Shown one piece after another: positions 21,674-34,107 of a DNA stretch of 64,000 nt; positions within the stretch are counted from its first letter, which is position 1, and each line of letters begins with the position of its first letter. The notes under the pieces were generated by a model. It ran no database searches, was not told the DNA's origin, and saw only the letters and a program-made list of their open reading frames with translations. The stretch is from Paraphoma chrysanthemicola (taxonomy: Eukaryota; Ascomycota; Dothideomycetes; Pleosporales; Phaeosphaeriaceae). The DNA is taken from positions 744,001 to 808,000 of the forward strand of contig JAGMWG010000001.1 in assembly GCA_020744225.1 (NCBI GenBank), read 5' to 3'. Position numbers and translations under genes: made by a program.

Positions 21674-24264
21674 GGTGTTGGAAATGGATCAATCCCAGGA
21701 CTTAGGAGGACTGGGAAGTATCAATGAGGGGAAGATCTGGAAAAGATATCGAGCAACGCGGGATGGAAACCGCCTTCCGTGGTAGTTGTATAGTGTTCCG
21801 AAATTTGTCGTGCAGCAGAGGTGGCGGGTTTGAAAGTGCTGATCAGCAGCGGAGAAGTTCTAGGTTGGCTCCGGCTTATGAGTGCGCAAGAAAGCAAACA
21901 AAAGGAGAAGGGGTGGAGGGTGAGGTTTTGAGCCGGACAGGAGAAAATGCAATTGAGGTCTCAAGTAAGCATTTGCCTTGCTCAAAGTCCAGGCATGACG
22001 CTTTGCGCCGATATTGCACTCCGAGACATCGGCCGAGGTAACTCCGGAGCCAATCATTTGGCCAGGATTACTCGAACCTCGTTATCGATAAGCATCTGCA
22101 CCTCCATTTGCCTCAGAACTCCGCGGTCTGTGATCATAAAGTATGGCAAGCTTCGACCTTTTGCATGTCTAGTGAAGTCAAATTGACTGTCTATACTTTA
22201 CAGGGTTGTGCTTTTCTTCAGACACGACTTACTAGAGCAATTCAAAGAGCCGACAGCGGCAGACGCGAGTGCGAGTGCGAAAGTTCAGAATATAGAATGC
22301 ATGTGTACCTGAGTAGTTTCCATTCAACTCCTGGCCACTGCTACTGGGAGGTGGAGCTGACTAGCGCTTGCCGGAATATTCGGAGCGGGGCACCCGCAGT
22401 TGTAATGGTTCAAACTGTTCAGACACCTCACTCAGAATGTCTTACGCCGACTCGGGTGGGGAGCGCAGGCATCACGTTTAATCTCGTGTCCTTTGAAGCC
22501 GCCACCATGTTCCGGATTGATGAGCGGCAATCGGACCGCCGTTCGCTCTGCGCGAACTTCCGCGACTCAACCTACCCAGACAGGCAACTTATCAACAGCC
22601 ATCGGTAGCTTTCGGCAACGCGGAGCCCAGAGACCGATAATTTGAGAAACAGCCATGAGTCTATGAGCTCCTTCAGAGGCGCCAGCACTTGCATAGAAAG
22701 CAGGAAATTACCCTACTTGCTATTCACAAGCCCTCGAGACTCGGCCGTCAGCAAAACGGCATGGTCTTGACAGTTCCGGAGTCGCACCAAATGCCAGCTC
22801 GAACGCACAGCAGGCGGTGAGGGTCAGCAGTGCAGGTGGGAGTCGGCAAGGCTGTCAATCACGGCAGCACGGAGTCTTACGCGAGCCTTGCGCGGTCGCT
22901 CATCGGCTGTTGCACGCCAATCGATAAGCTCTTTCACGTTGAGCACGCTGCTAATTTGGTCAAGACACGATTGCTGTGCATGTAGGTGGCGGAGGAGAGA
23001 TTGACTACATAGGCAAGTGCTAACGTGGCTTCACACGACGCGGTGAAGTGGCAATGTGCCGAGGGACGACCTGAAGGACTTGAGGCGACAGAGTCTTGTG
23101 AGTGGACTCACGTTGCTCAGCCCTTGCAATTGTCTGCTTATCTCGCGATCATGGTGGTACCACCGCACGACTGACCATCTCTGTAGAGCCTTACCGGAGA
23201 GCAGCTCGAGCTAGACCGCGTGGCATTCCCTATCTGCAGCATGCAAGTCGTTTGAGGTGCCATTTTGGTGCAGTCCAGCCAATCAGGGATCCTGCTCACC
23301 ACATCCGGCTAGGCCCAGACCCTGCATTGTCGACTCCGCAGATCCAGGGTCCATTGCCCTGACCGACCGGTTCTCGGAGGGATGGGGACTCTGGGGTCAT
23401 TGTGTCGTTTCACGGGGCTTCGACTGTGAGTGATACGGGCACAGACCCAAGGGGAATCATGTCGTTTGCACGAGGCATCGAGATCTATGGGCACATGTCC
23501 TTCATCTCAACATGTGGCCAGCCCGTGGCGTCCGGGGTGTGAAGCCATGTCAACAGCCAGCAGCCAAACACCCTATTTGTGCATATGTATTGCCTGACCG
23601 GGCTGCCGTCTCAATAACGTCCGCACCATGATTGGCTCGGCGGGTCTATCGTACGTTAGCGAAACTTATCAGCAAGTGCAACTGATCCGGGGATGATACG
23701 GGGCATTCGGCGCATCTGCATGCTCAACGGTCCGAGCTTCTCGAGGCAAGAGTCAGACAAGGCCGCCCATAAAGCCAATTGATCGCGCCCATTCTGTGCC
23801 TGTCAGTAGAGCCTACGTTCGGTCCATCTCTTCAAGTTGTCCAGCGACGAGGCTGTGAAAACAGTATAGGGAATTAAGGTACTGCAAAAGACACAGGGCT
23901 AGGGAGGGATATATTATTCGTCAAGCACATTTACAGTCTTTGACTTTCCGCCCATTTGATTCGCATGCACTGAGCATCTCTGGTGAGTCAGGACCGTACC
24001 TTTCTGTCCCGAAGGAGTGTTTACCCCAGTATGCATCTTCAGCACACGACCACGTACGCCCGATATAGTTCTGGACCACCCTTAGGTTCCGCGGGATCTG
24101 GATTAAGCTTGTCCATGTACAAAGAATCCAGAGCTGAGGCGGTCAGCTAACTTCTATATAGCCAACGCACGCACGCAGTCACAATACCATATTAGCACCC
24201 AAGAACAGCCCATCACCACGCACACACACCTTCCAACGCACATTCTTCGCAAGAAAAAGCCACC
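21674..24264. other. 2.6 kb gene desert
   Basis: No supported gene. A plus-strand open frame at 22108-22608 has no ATG at its start and no family signature. Base composition looks ordinary, without the extreme AT bias of RIP-mutated repeats. The right end must hold the promoter of the small Cys/Tyr protein. Confidence 0.45.
24154..24161 (+). promoter_or_regulatory. TATA-like element upstream of the small Cys/Tyr protein gene
   Basis: The sequence CTATATAG lies about 104 bp upstream of the ATG at 24265, a usual spacing for a fungal TATA box with a 40-70 nt leader. The leader itself is C/A-rich and ends in a perfect GCCACC-ATG context. Confidence 0.45.
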
Positions 24265-24544
24265 ATGTGCTCATACACCTACTCCTGGTACTACTGCAAC
24301 CACGACTACTACATTTGGTAAGCTATGCCTCAATATCAAGCCTGCAAGAGGCACCCAGCCTGACACCACCAGGGCCAACAGCATCGAAGTCTGCCAATCG
24401 CGCCTCCTCTCCGGCTACTCCTACGACGCCTGGAGTATCGACATGTGCAAGAACATGCAAGTCGCATGCGGTGGGTTTTCAAACTACTACTGCACCGACT
24501 GCTCTGAGGACGTGGCGCTCGAGTACGAGCTCGACGAGCTATGA
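24265..24544 (+). CDS. Small Cys/Tyr-rich protein (74 residues), unknown function
   Basis: Two exons, 24265-24317 and 24373-24544, flank a 55-nt GT-AG intron and give 74 residues. There is no signal peptide. The protein has seven Cys (2, 11, 25, 43, 50, 58, 61) and eleven Tyr; it opens MCSYTYSWYYCNHDYY, has a CTDC pair at 58-61 and ends in an acidic tail. C11-x-H13 and C58-x2-C61 suggest metal binding, which is inference. Support for coding: perfect GCCACCATG context, C-ending codon preference (TAC, TGC, AAC), frame closure across the intron, and a TATA-like box at suitable distance. It resembles the widespread but uncharacterised class of small fungal proteins beginning MC..Y...C.H. Confidence 0.7.
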
Positions 24545-25213
24545 ACCCGTCAATCCAGACGGCCGACGCTTCGGCAGTAAGCCTCATTTTCGGTTTCAGC
24601 ATTGGTATAATGCTGGCTGCATGGAACTGGCACTGATCAATGCAGGAGACTGAGTTGCGCTGCATGTGCATATCATGGCTCGAAATGTTGTCCGGGCGAA
24701 TCGGCGCGACCCCCACTTCCGAGCGAGAGGCGGAGGTGAAATGTCTCACCGCCTTTCCCCACAGACACACCTTGCCTTGCATGGGAGCGCGTTCCCGAAT
24801 ACTTCCGCACGACGATGTACGAACGAACGATGAACACGATTGCTTGATTGAATTTTGGATATGGGCTTTTTGACGGCAATCAGTATACGCGATAGGAGTC
24901 TATCAGAGCGGTACATATCTTTCTTTGCAGGCGTTGGAAAGGCGCCGATGCGCTGGATTTAACGTCAGCTACTGATATTTTGTGTGACTTTGGGTTCGAG
25001 TTTTCGCGTTGTATTGATGGAGTTCTGGGTCTAGACAATGGTATTGTTGCTGCATAAGCGCGCGTTCGACTTGTTCGCGCATACCCTAGATTGCATGCTT
25101 GTGCTGCGTCTTTAGCACATCAATCAGACAACACATCACTTATTCTTAGTGCAGTCCATTGAGAAGCATGAACAACGCATCGACATCCTACTCTTCTACC
25201 AGTCCCTAGACAA
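24545..25213. other. Convergent spacer
   Basis: 3' flanks of the small Cys/Tyr gene and the thioesterase gene. No further gene recognised. Confidence 0.45.
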
Positions 25214-26781
25214 TCACTCCGTCAGACTCTCCTCCGCCGTCTTCGGGCTCACAACGGGTCCTTCGTCCAGCGTGCGCCTGACCTGCTCGGCACGTCTCCT
25301 CGCATCGATATAGTACATGAACTCTTGATATGTCCGCGGCATGACTCGGATATTCTTCGGAACTGTAAAAGTGTAGTTGAACTGCCCCGTGGGCTTAGAG
25401 AAGCCGTGCTCCACGTCCCGCACCTTCGAGTCCACACGTATTTGTACCCTTGTGTATTCGCTGCTGGTAGGCGACTTCTCGCCGGGCGCATCGATGAGCG
25501 GTGGATCGGTATATACGACGGTCGCGGTGAGGTAGAGGATGCTTCCGACGGGTACAGGGTTTTGGAAGGTGGACGGATCGAGCGAGACGAACGTGGGTCG
25601 CGCGTGGGCGAAAGCAGCGGCGGTAGTGAAGGCGAGCTCGAAGGTTTGCTTCAGGAGGAAGCCGCCGAAGATCATGAAATGATGCCTGTTGCGATACTGA
25701 GGCTGCATGATTGTGGCGGTTTGGAGGCGCGTAGCGTCCATGAAGACGACGTTGTCGGGCTTGCGGAGTTCGTCGTATGGGTCTGATGCAGTCAGCGTGA
25801 TAGGTGCCAGTCGGTAACCTCGGAAGTCCTACCGTGATACTGCAATTGCTTCTGCCAGAAAGCATGGATTAAGTCGCTTTCGAGGTCATTTGGCGTATGC
25901 TTGAGCAGAGATGTGTCACGTCGCTCTTTTCGGACCTTCGAATTGCGCTCACCCAGGGCGTACAATCGCTTCTCCTCTGCTGTTTCGACAATCAGTGGGT
26001 TCACGTTGACTGGCCTGCGACACCGTTAGTCAACGTGCAACGCATTGATGCACGCTGGCATACTTCTTTGTGCCGGGATCGAGTGACACCATTGTGAAGG
26101 TGCAGTTGATCAGGACGTCCTCATCTTTTACCTTCTCCCCTTCCTTTGGAGCCTTCGCAACCTGCATAGTAATCTCAAGACTGCTTCGGCCAGTCGCATA
26201 CGTGACACGGCCCGAGAGCTGAAGATCACAGATCTCATGAAGCGGAGAATTAATGGTAATACGGTCGCAACTCGCAGTCACGGTCGTCACATCCTCTCCC
26301 GTATGCTTGTCTAGAGAAGTTCTTAGACGGATGAGACACATCGCGCTTCTGTCCGAGGCTTACACGCAATGATGCCAGACAGGGCATCGAGATCCATGAA
26401 GATCGTACCCAGTCGTATGTGACCCGAAGAATTCAGATACGTGTCAAGCAGCCATGGATCTCGAGCGAGCGGCAGTACAACAGAATGGTAGCTATCATCC
26501 ATGTGCTTCGGCTCTAAACTTCGGTCCTTGCGTACCTCCGACGTGCCGGAGGGCTCAGCGGGCTTCTTGCCCTCTGCTTGCTGTTGTCGCAATGCTTCGA
26601 CCCACGGCGTGCGCACGCGCATCGATGTAAGCTCTTTGAACACTCCATCTGTGTGTCGAGCTGCGCTGCAATGGAAACCGCGATCCGATGCGATTGGACT
26701 TGCCCACACTGATGATGGAGTGCGTCTACACCGTGGGGTGTGGAGGAGCCGTCGGAGCGCTGGTCCCACTGTTGATCTCAT
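25214..26781 (-). CDS. Mitochondrial acyl-CoA thioesterase, ACOT9-like
   Basis: Double-hotdog thioesterase hydrolysing acyl-CoA to free acid and CoA. Exons are 26364-26781, 26064-26310, 25833-26014 and 25214-25782, giving 471 residues; the introns are 49-53 nt. The N-terminus (MRSTVGPALRRLLHTPRCRR) is Arg-rich and free of acidic residues, as in mitochondrial presequences. Hotdog 1 has GTIFMDLDALSGIIAYKHTG and hotdog 2 has MQPQYRNRHHFMIFGGFLLK; the intervening TFTMVSLDPGTKKPVNVNPL is a family landmark. The start codons of this gene and of the next one are 190 bp apart, so they share a divergent promoter region. Confidence 0.9.
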
Positions 26782-26971
26782 GGCGGGGTAGATGCAGAGT
26801 CAGAAGCGAAGCTTGAAGTTGAGGAAGGGACATTCGAGGAGACCCTGTCGTCGGAATTCTTGGCAGTCAGTGCCATCCCTCACCTTCGCCTGAGAAAAAT
26901 AGAACGACATGCTCGTACATGGCTCTAGGACCAACTACGCTCACCATCTGTTCTGACCTGGAAAGCGTACA
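26782..26971. promoter_or_regulatory. Divergent promoter region, thioesterase / unknown basic protein
   Basis: A 190-bp head-to-head region containing both start-proximal promoters. No individual factor site is claimed. Confidence 0.45.
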
Positions 26972-28551
26972 ATGACCGTCAGGACGCTGGAGATTGGGCG
27001 AGCTGTTCTTGCGTCGTCGTCGCAAGAGCTCGAGCTCTGGCTTACCACATTGATCACAACTTCACCCGTGCAGCACTCACTTGATATTCAGCAGCTACCT
27101 CCGGCCTCGTTCTCCGATCTCTTGTCTTCTGGAACCGTTTGGTCAGGTCGCGGTCCCGGCATGCGCGTGAAAGTGACGATCACACTGCGAGGCGAGCCAC
27201 TTCCTAACCAGCAGATGAGGGATCTGATTCATCACATACTGGAGGCACCAGTATGGCGCGAGATTTCTATGATCTCCCTCGAGACTGATTGAAGCGCTAG
27301 ATATGGAAACAACTGAGGCTGACGCTTGAGCTGCTCAACGATATGGAACTGCAACCGGATACAGCACATTTCAGCATAAGTCACACAGAGCACGAGGATG
27401 TTATCGAGGAACGGCGGTACCACCGTATAGGTTCAAAGGTGCCTGCCACTGATATGAGGCCACCCAAAGCTGTGCCATCCATCGATCTTGGAGCTGTTCA
27501 CTTTATCATGGATGTCTTACAACCGAAACCACGGCCTTCGACGAAACGATCGAGGACGTCCCTGTCTAACCTTGGTACCAAAAGACCTCGATCAGGTGTT
27601 GGCGGCAGATGTGAGATGTTTGATAACGTGTCCGACGACCCAATAGTACCACTTAAGGTTATAAAGCGAGGAAGGAAACTTAGCTTGCAATCTCCAACGG
27701 CCTCATCTACAAGTCCAGAATGCTCACAAACGCCTCCGAATACCGGCTCCTCGCAAGAACCGCGCTCTCCGGACAAACTAGATCTGCAACCATGTAACGG
27801 GGCCGCGGTCCTGGTGCAGTCCCAGGAGCACACAGATCTTGCGGCAGTAGAGTTTGCAGAAGTCCAGATCATGGTCGATGGTGCGATGCGTCTTTCAGTC
27901 GATGGCCTGAGCAAATCGCGTAGCGGTCTGAAGGTCAAAGCAAGCACATTTCATACAGGACTTGCCGATCTGGTTCCATCTTTGTGGAGACCAGCATATT
28001 TGACTGTAAGAAGGCGATCAAAGCAGTGTTCTTCTAGAACTAACATCAGGCAGGCCATGTCCCAACGAGCTCACCTTCTACCAACCGTCAGCCGCTCTCT
28101 CAGCCATGTCGCCATCGTCAAATGTGCTGCTGCTTCGCTGCGCGACAAACTCGAACGCTTGAATACTGCCTCCGCGGATCAGGGCCACGCGATCAAACGG
28201 AGTCAGGACTCCAGGAACGAAGAGATGACGTCTCTTCCGATGTTTGACATTACTGATCGTCTCTGGATACACTTACAAAAGAGCTGCGTGGCAAGGCCGT
28301 TGCAGCCATTGCAAGCATTTGTCGCAACCAGTACCCCATCGGCGGCTCCGTCTGATTCGGACGACATCCTAGAGCTCATGGATAGTCCGCCAGGTTGCAA
28401 CTCCATGCAGCTCGACACAGATGACGACAAGATCATCGGCCCAAACAATAAAATTGCCTTGCTAAGCTCGACACCTGTCACCCCGGGTTCGTTCCTCGAC
28501 TGCAAGCCTTTGCCTTCCCGTGGGCAGTGTGCGAGCTATGTTGAGGAATAA
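26972..28551 (+). CDS. Unknown protein with basic, probably nuclear, middle region
   Basis: Two exons, 26972-27250 and 27301-28551, flank a 50-nt intron and give 509 residues. The splice joins LIHHILEAP to IWKQLRLTLELLNDM, forming one continuous helical segment, which supports the model. The N-terminal 150 residues look folded (LELWLTTLITTSP, RVKVTITLRGEPLPNQQM). A basic stretch, KRSRTSLSNLGTKRPRSG, and VIKRGRKLSLQSP suggest nuclear localisation. The rest is Ser/Pro-rich, with an acidic DSDDILELMDSPP motif near the C-terminus. I do not recognise the family; a chromatin or DNA-repair accessory role is possible but unsupported. Confidence 0.6.
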
Positions 28552-31474
28552 TAGATTCCTGGCCTATCGATGGCCGCACGACGCTTAAACGCGAAAGCCG
28601 CACAAGGTTGAAGGTGACAAAGTTTCCGCCCGGCTCCGTCACTGTCGCGAATACCTATGTTCGAACACCATCCTGGCTGTACTATCACCAAGCTAAGGAG
28701 TGACATATCATTACACATTAGACCCAACTTCGTGCATATTCACGTTGTCGAATCGCTTGGCGAGCAGGGCGCTTCTATTCGGGAGCTGCAGTAACGACAC
28801 CAACGGCACGGAGAGATCTAATTCTGCAGTCTGAACGCGAGTCAATCAGTTCACATGCCGGCGTAGACCTGGGGTCGTTCTTCACATTTGCCACCTTCCG
28901 AGATGGTCGCTCGTCGGACTTTCTATCAAATAGGGGTAAGCCTCGTTTCGGTGCAAGAAAGTCGAAACTTTATACTCTATCGATATGAACTACCAGACAT
29001 TCTTAGTCCAAGAACGCATTACAGATCGCGGTTCTTCCCATGACAAGAACATCGGTTTCAGGGAGGTCTCACCTTCGCTGTGTTGGTGCGACTAACGAAA
29101 ACTCCTCAGCCTAAATGTGGAACTGGTTCGTTTGTGTTAGAATCCATCTTCAAAGTTCCTCTACAACGAGCATTCTCGTGACAAGTTTCGCGAGCATTAT
29201 TCGCACGAGACGCGCTTTCGATTCGCAAACGGCAAAGCCCCTGACTCGCCTTCAGCCAAATCCACGATTTCGGGTCAAGCTCACCTTGACCAGCACTAAC
29301 TTAGGGTACCGTACCAGCACTGGCGGCGTTTGAGCAACGACACTGGCCCATAAAAACGGCGAGCTCGTGGCGTCTAGATCGACCAAGAACAACCGTCGTC
29401 CGCACTTCGAAGCATACTGCACGGGCGACTAGTTTTCTCCGAGGTAGCCCGCCGTTCGCTCCATGCAGGACGATGATCCGTTTCGAACTTTAAATACTGC
29501 GGTAGATCACGGCGAGTTCTGGTCTATTGGTAGAATACATCATCGCAGCCTAAGCAAGTCACAATCGAGTAGATGATGGGTGTCAATTATGATCGATGCA
29601 GTGGTGAGAACAGTGGTTCCTGAAATCGTGATTCGTATCCCGCCAATTTGGATGGATCTGAATGAACCCGCCAGATCATCCGCGGCTGTCCCGCACAGGC
29701 CAGCCGCACGTCCTCCCTGCGGGACATCGCCATGAGCAATTTCGAGGAGCACGGCGAGTCCGTTCCCCACACTATTGAGCTGTCAGCTGCGCCAGGGGTT
29801 GCAGGCTTGCTTGTTGGTGCAGAATTTGCGGCGTATACCAATCGATATGGTGGAAACGATTCGTCGGCAGATCCAACAATCGTGAGCGAGGTTGTTAATT
29901 GCCAAAAAAAAATTTTGAGCACTAAGCGCCGCGACTGCTCAGCTGGCCCATTTTGCAAGGTGTTGTTGAGATGGATGCAGCAGCCCGCTTTCGTGGCTTG
30001 GTGTGCTCCCAAGCGGCGTGTTGCATAAGTGACGACATCCCTGCGCAGGTTCTGGCCAGTCGGATAGCAGATGCGACAACTCGAGCAAGAACAGGCGAAG
30101 ACCTCCGGTGACGCTTTAGCCCCGACTAAAGATGAGTGGGAGCTCGGGAAGAAGTACGAAGGTCACTGGCAGACCAAGTTGTGGCTGCTGCAGTCCTTGT
30201 CGTGTTCGCTCACGACCAGCTTATCAAGCGGCTGGGAGCATCAATGTGAATGGCATTGTCAACATGCATGGGTGTCTCTGACCTTCATTACCGGCACGGG
30301 AGCATCCTTCCAGCGATATGCGTTCTATATGAAGGCTGAGGCACCTCGGCGACATGTGCATAGCGGTACCGTTGAGTTGTTCAATTTCCACGTCTGCCGT
30401 TCATGCAGTGCAGCTTCTAGCCGCGAATCAGGGTCACTGACTTGGGTCTTTGGCAGTATGGTGACAGCCAGACTACTTTTTGGGCGTTCTGAGAGGCTGC
30501 ATTACGGGGCATGAATCGCGATATCTTGCATCTAGCCAAGTCACATCGATGCTGTATCGGGACTTCGGCAACACAGCTTTCTAGCGTCGAGGAAGCCACA
30601 GCCGCAAACCTGGCGCTGTGATTCACTGACGTCGGACATACGCAAGCTTGCAAAATGCCGACCCTATCAATGCTTGTCATTGTTTCAACAGGATGACAGC
30701 GTGAACCTTAGTTTACTCCAACCTCTTATACGCAAACCGCGATGTCGATCGGCGCTCCATCAGCAGAACGGGTTTCTCCACTTTGGTGGCGTTCCAAGCT
30801 GACCTGCATCTGGCCGTAACACTGGCTTAGCCTTGTGTTCGGTCCCGGGCAACTGACCAGTCAATCATGTGTAACGGTCCAATGTTATCAAATCAATCAA
30901 CCAAAATGGGTTACAAGGGATGATAGCTTGGTAGCGGGAAGTAAACGAGCAGGGTATTCCTCCGGACGGGTGCGCAGGTACATAGCCTTCGATCATCCTG
31001 CAAAGCCGGCTACGATTCCGCGCCAATACTTATCTGTGCTCCTTCTATCGAGGTGGCTGGAGTGCGACCGAAAGCTCCGCACGTGGTGAGAGGACCGCAA
31101 AAAAGCAGTGTCTTGTACTACGCTCAGTTCCCATCTGGACCCGGACCCAAAAAGCACGACCACGCCGCCACATCGACCGTGATACCGCCGCTAGCTTACT
31201 ATTGCACAAAATGCAAACCGACTGAGCGGAACCTGTCCAAGCTGTCATCCGTTCAAGACCAGTTTCCTTACCTTCCATTAGACACTGGTGTTGAGAGAAG
31301 GGCCGGGCCTCTGCTTTGAACCAACATCCACGCTTAGGTGAGAGACACAAGATTACCACGCTACACGAACGCGGCCTCGAACACAAGAAAAGGACCCCTC
31401 CTTCGATCTGCGCTGCCAGGGGTGCTTCCTTCCATCTTCTCGAAGGTATCCGGGTTTCGGGAACCTACGTCGCC
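28552..31474. other. 2.9 kb gene desert
   Basis: No supported gene. An ATG-started open frame at 30071-30514 begins with a plausible charged segment but continues as composition typical of non-coding DNA. I see no transposon termini or long repeats. The right end holds the promoter of the MHYT gene. Confidence 0.45.
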
Positions 31475-34107
31475 ATGAGTTCCGACTTAAGGGACAAGTA
31501 TCCCATTGGCAGTCGACCAGCAATTTCGTTCGTCCCATACATCATCTTCTGCTCTTATCTGGTCAGCTTGATCGGAGCGTTTACCACAGTCGAACTCCTC
31601 CACCGGAGAGTATCTGGCTCAGGTTGGCGATCATGGTAAGGCATGAAACCCTTGTGTCTAGACGTCATTGCTGATTAGGAACAGGGTGCAAGTAGGTGGC
31701 TGCTCTGTGTCATTTGGCCTGGTGGCCATTTGGTGCATGCATTTCGTCGGCAATCGAGCCATCATCCTCGGTGATGGTGAAGACGCGATTCAGCTTTACT
31801 ACAGCTCAACATACACCGCGGTGTCTGCCATCCTTCCGGTCGTCGTTATCTTCCTTGGACTGCTAGTCGCCGACAGATTCTACAAAGGAAGTAGACGCCC
31901 TCTGACACGTTACTCCGCGCTCGTCGTGTGCGGCGTATGTGCTGGAGCAGCAGTCACAGAAATGCATTACCTCGGGAACAATGGTACAACGAACTATCAC
32001 CTCAAACTCAGTGTGCCGCATGTGGTTGGCGCTGCTTGTATCGCTGTCGGCGCATGTTTGATATCGTTTGGACTGTTCTTCCACTGGAGCGGTCACTGGG
32101 TTAATTTCATCTGGAGACGGATCATCGTTGCGTGCTTCCTAGCATTGGCCGTATCAGGAATGCATTGGACTGCTGCAGCGGGCACCTGGTATGAGATTCG
32201 CGGCTACCACGAGGGACATGGGCAGGAAAGGAACATCAATCTTATCATTGCGCTTTGCCTGGTGAGTGCGGTCCATTCATCTACCTGGCCGGGCTAACGT
32301 CTTTGCAGTGTCTGTTCGCATGCGCGGTCTGCTTTTTGCTCGGCTTCCTGAAGCAACGTCAGCAAAGAATGCTGAAGGATCGCGCCCAGCAGGTCGTTCT
32401 TGCGGTTGCCACTTTCGACGTCGATGGAAGATTGCTGGTTAGCCAAAGCGGCCTCATGCCTTGCCAGACTATCACGCGACAGTTCCATCAAAGAGTGAGT
32501 CTACTCTGGTTTTTGATGTCGTAAGAGAGCGCTGATTGTGATAGACTTTTGACGACGATTTCAATACGTCTCATCCGGTGTTCCAGTGGCTGTTCCGAGT
32601 GTCGCGAAATTGGACTGGAATCGCTGAACTTATCCCAAGCATGCGCGAGCACCTTCAAAGTACTGGTTACATTCAGACGACGAGCTCTCCGACCAATGCT
32701 ATGGACAGCCGAGCTTCATTCAACGAGGATGATGACTGCAGCTACTCCGCCACATTCCGCGAACTGTTTTGTATCACGGCCCAGGAGATTGCGAGATCCT
32801 TAGACACGGCTCTCCAGAACTTGGGATGTCTATACGAAGACGTCCTCACCACGGGTACGCTGTTGAATCGTATCATCTACTATACCGGCCCGAACAACAA
32901 AACAATTCTTGCTGCGGATGTTGCGGCCACCTCAAAGGACATCGAAGCTGGCATTGTCAATCCGATTTTGTTTGGCAAAGGACAGATGTTGGTGCTGACA
33001 AGAAGAGTGGATACCAGTGAGGCCAATCGTCTCCAGAATCTGGGTTATCGGTTCGCGAACATAGATCAAGTCGGCGATCAACTTGCACGCAGCTTGCAAG
33101 TGCCACGCGAGGAACTCGAAAACCTCGTTGCCCGTCTCGACTCTTTCAGCAAACGAGAGCCTGCGGTACCAGCTAAAGGTGCTCATCTTGCAGCATTCTT
33201 GATCCAGCCATCGCCAGCGATGCGAGGTCTAGATGTAGTTGTGCCGAGAGCGACTCCGGACCGACTCCCGATGGTAAAGCTGAGCGATGAGGAGCTTGAC
33301 GCTCGGCAGCTTCGATTGCTAGCATCATTCAATGGTCTGGCGCTGGATGATTGCCTTATCCGGATAACCCAGCGGTCTAGCACGGGCTCGGTTGATGATA
33401 TTTTCCTCGAGAAGTTCCGTAACAGGATCTCGGACCTCCTTCGCGACTGCCCTGAAACGACGCTGCACCGAGCAATCTTCTCGGCAAGACAAATGGACAT
33501 TGCGCATGGTATAACTGGCCAGAAAGAACAGAGCCCCGCCACCGTCTTTGCGTTCTGTGGGATCAAGGAGATTTACAACCAATCCTTGCAGAGCCTGACA
33601 TTAAGGACTATTCCCCTATCGTTCTTCCAGACATACCTTCGATCCTATCCTGGGTGCCCTGACCACGCGATATTGGCACAGAAAAACCACAAGGAGTTCA
33701 GTAGCTTGATGCGGGCGCCCTCAATAACGAAGGTGCCCATCGCGGCGCGAGGCGGCAAATGGCATTCACGGCTGCGTGCAAAGTCGAAGTCCTCGCCCGC
33801 AGAAATGCCCTGGCAACCGGACTCGTCCTCAGAGAAAGGCCTGGTCCACGTTGGGCAATCTTCTACAGAAGTCCACAGTCATCCCTGGGGAGGCATCATG
33901 GTCACATCGACACAGAACATGACGGTGGATGACGGCAGAGAGGGCGGGGAGGTGGAGATGCGAGATCTAGGCGTTCGTTCTGAGATTGGCATGGCAGAGA
34001 CAGAAAAGCCGACGCTGGCAGACAGGTTGATGTCGATCACGACCGGTTTCCGCGATCCACACTCTGCGAGAGCCTTGCCAAAGGACTTGTACTATGGGCG
34101 GAGGTAG
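31475..34107 (+). CDS. MHYT-domain membrane signalling protein
   Basis: Exons are 31475-31635, 31679-32261, 32309-32494 and 32545-34107, giving 830 residues; introns are 43-50 nt. The N-terminal ~270 residues form a seven-helix MHYT module. Its three motifs are CMHFVGN (about 74-77), EMHYLGN (149-152) and GMHWTAA (215-218); MHYT modules are proposed to bind copper and sense O2, CO or NO. A cytosolic region of about 550 residues follows, with VVLAVATFDVDGRLLVSQSG after the last helix and a C-terminal Ser-rich tail. No GGDEF or EAL domain is visible, so the output is unknown. The protein belongs to the fungal MHYT family; function is not established. Confidence 0.88.

Noticed and set aside
22108..22608. 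Plus-strand 166-codon open frame in the 21.7-24.3 kb desert
   Set aside because: Begins at TTG rather than ATG, has no recognisable domain, and no splice structure improves it.
21674..24264. Possible RIP-degraded transposon
   Set aside because: No AT-rich skew, no terminal repeats and no residual transposase or reverse-transcriptase motifs were visible.
24267..24653. 128-codon plus-strand frame over the small Cys/Tyr gene
   Set aside because: It is in a different frame from the ATG with perfect initiation context and reads through the intron; the spliced 74-residue product is better supported.
30071..30514. ATG-started 147-codon open frame in the 28.6-31.5 kb desert
   Set aside because: The first ~36 residues look plausible but the rest is Trp/Cys/Ser-rich non-coding-like sequence; no supporting exon found.
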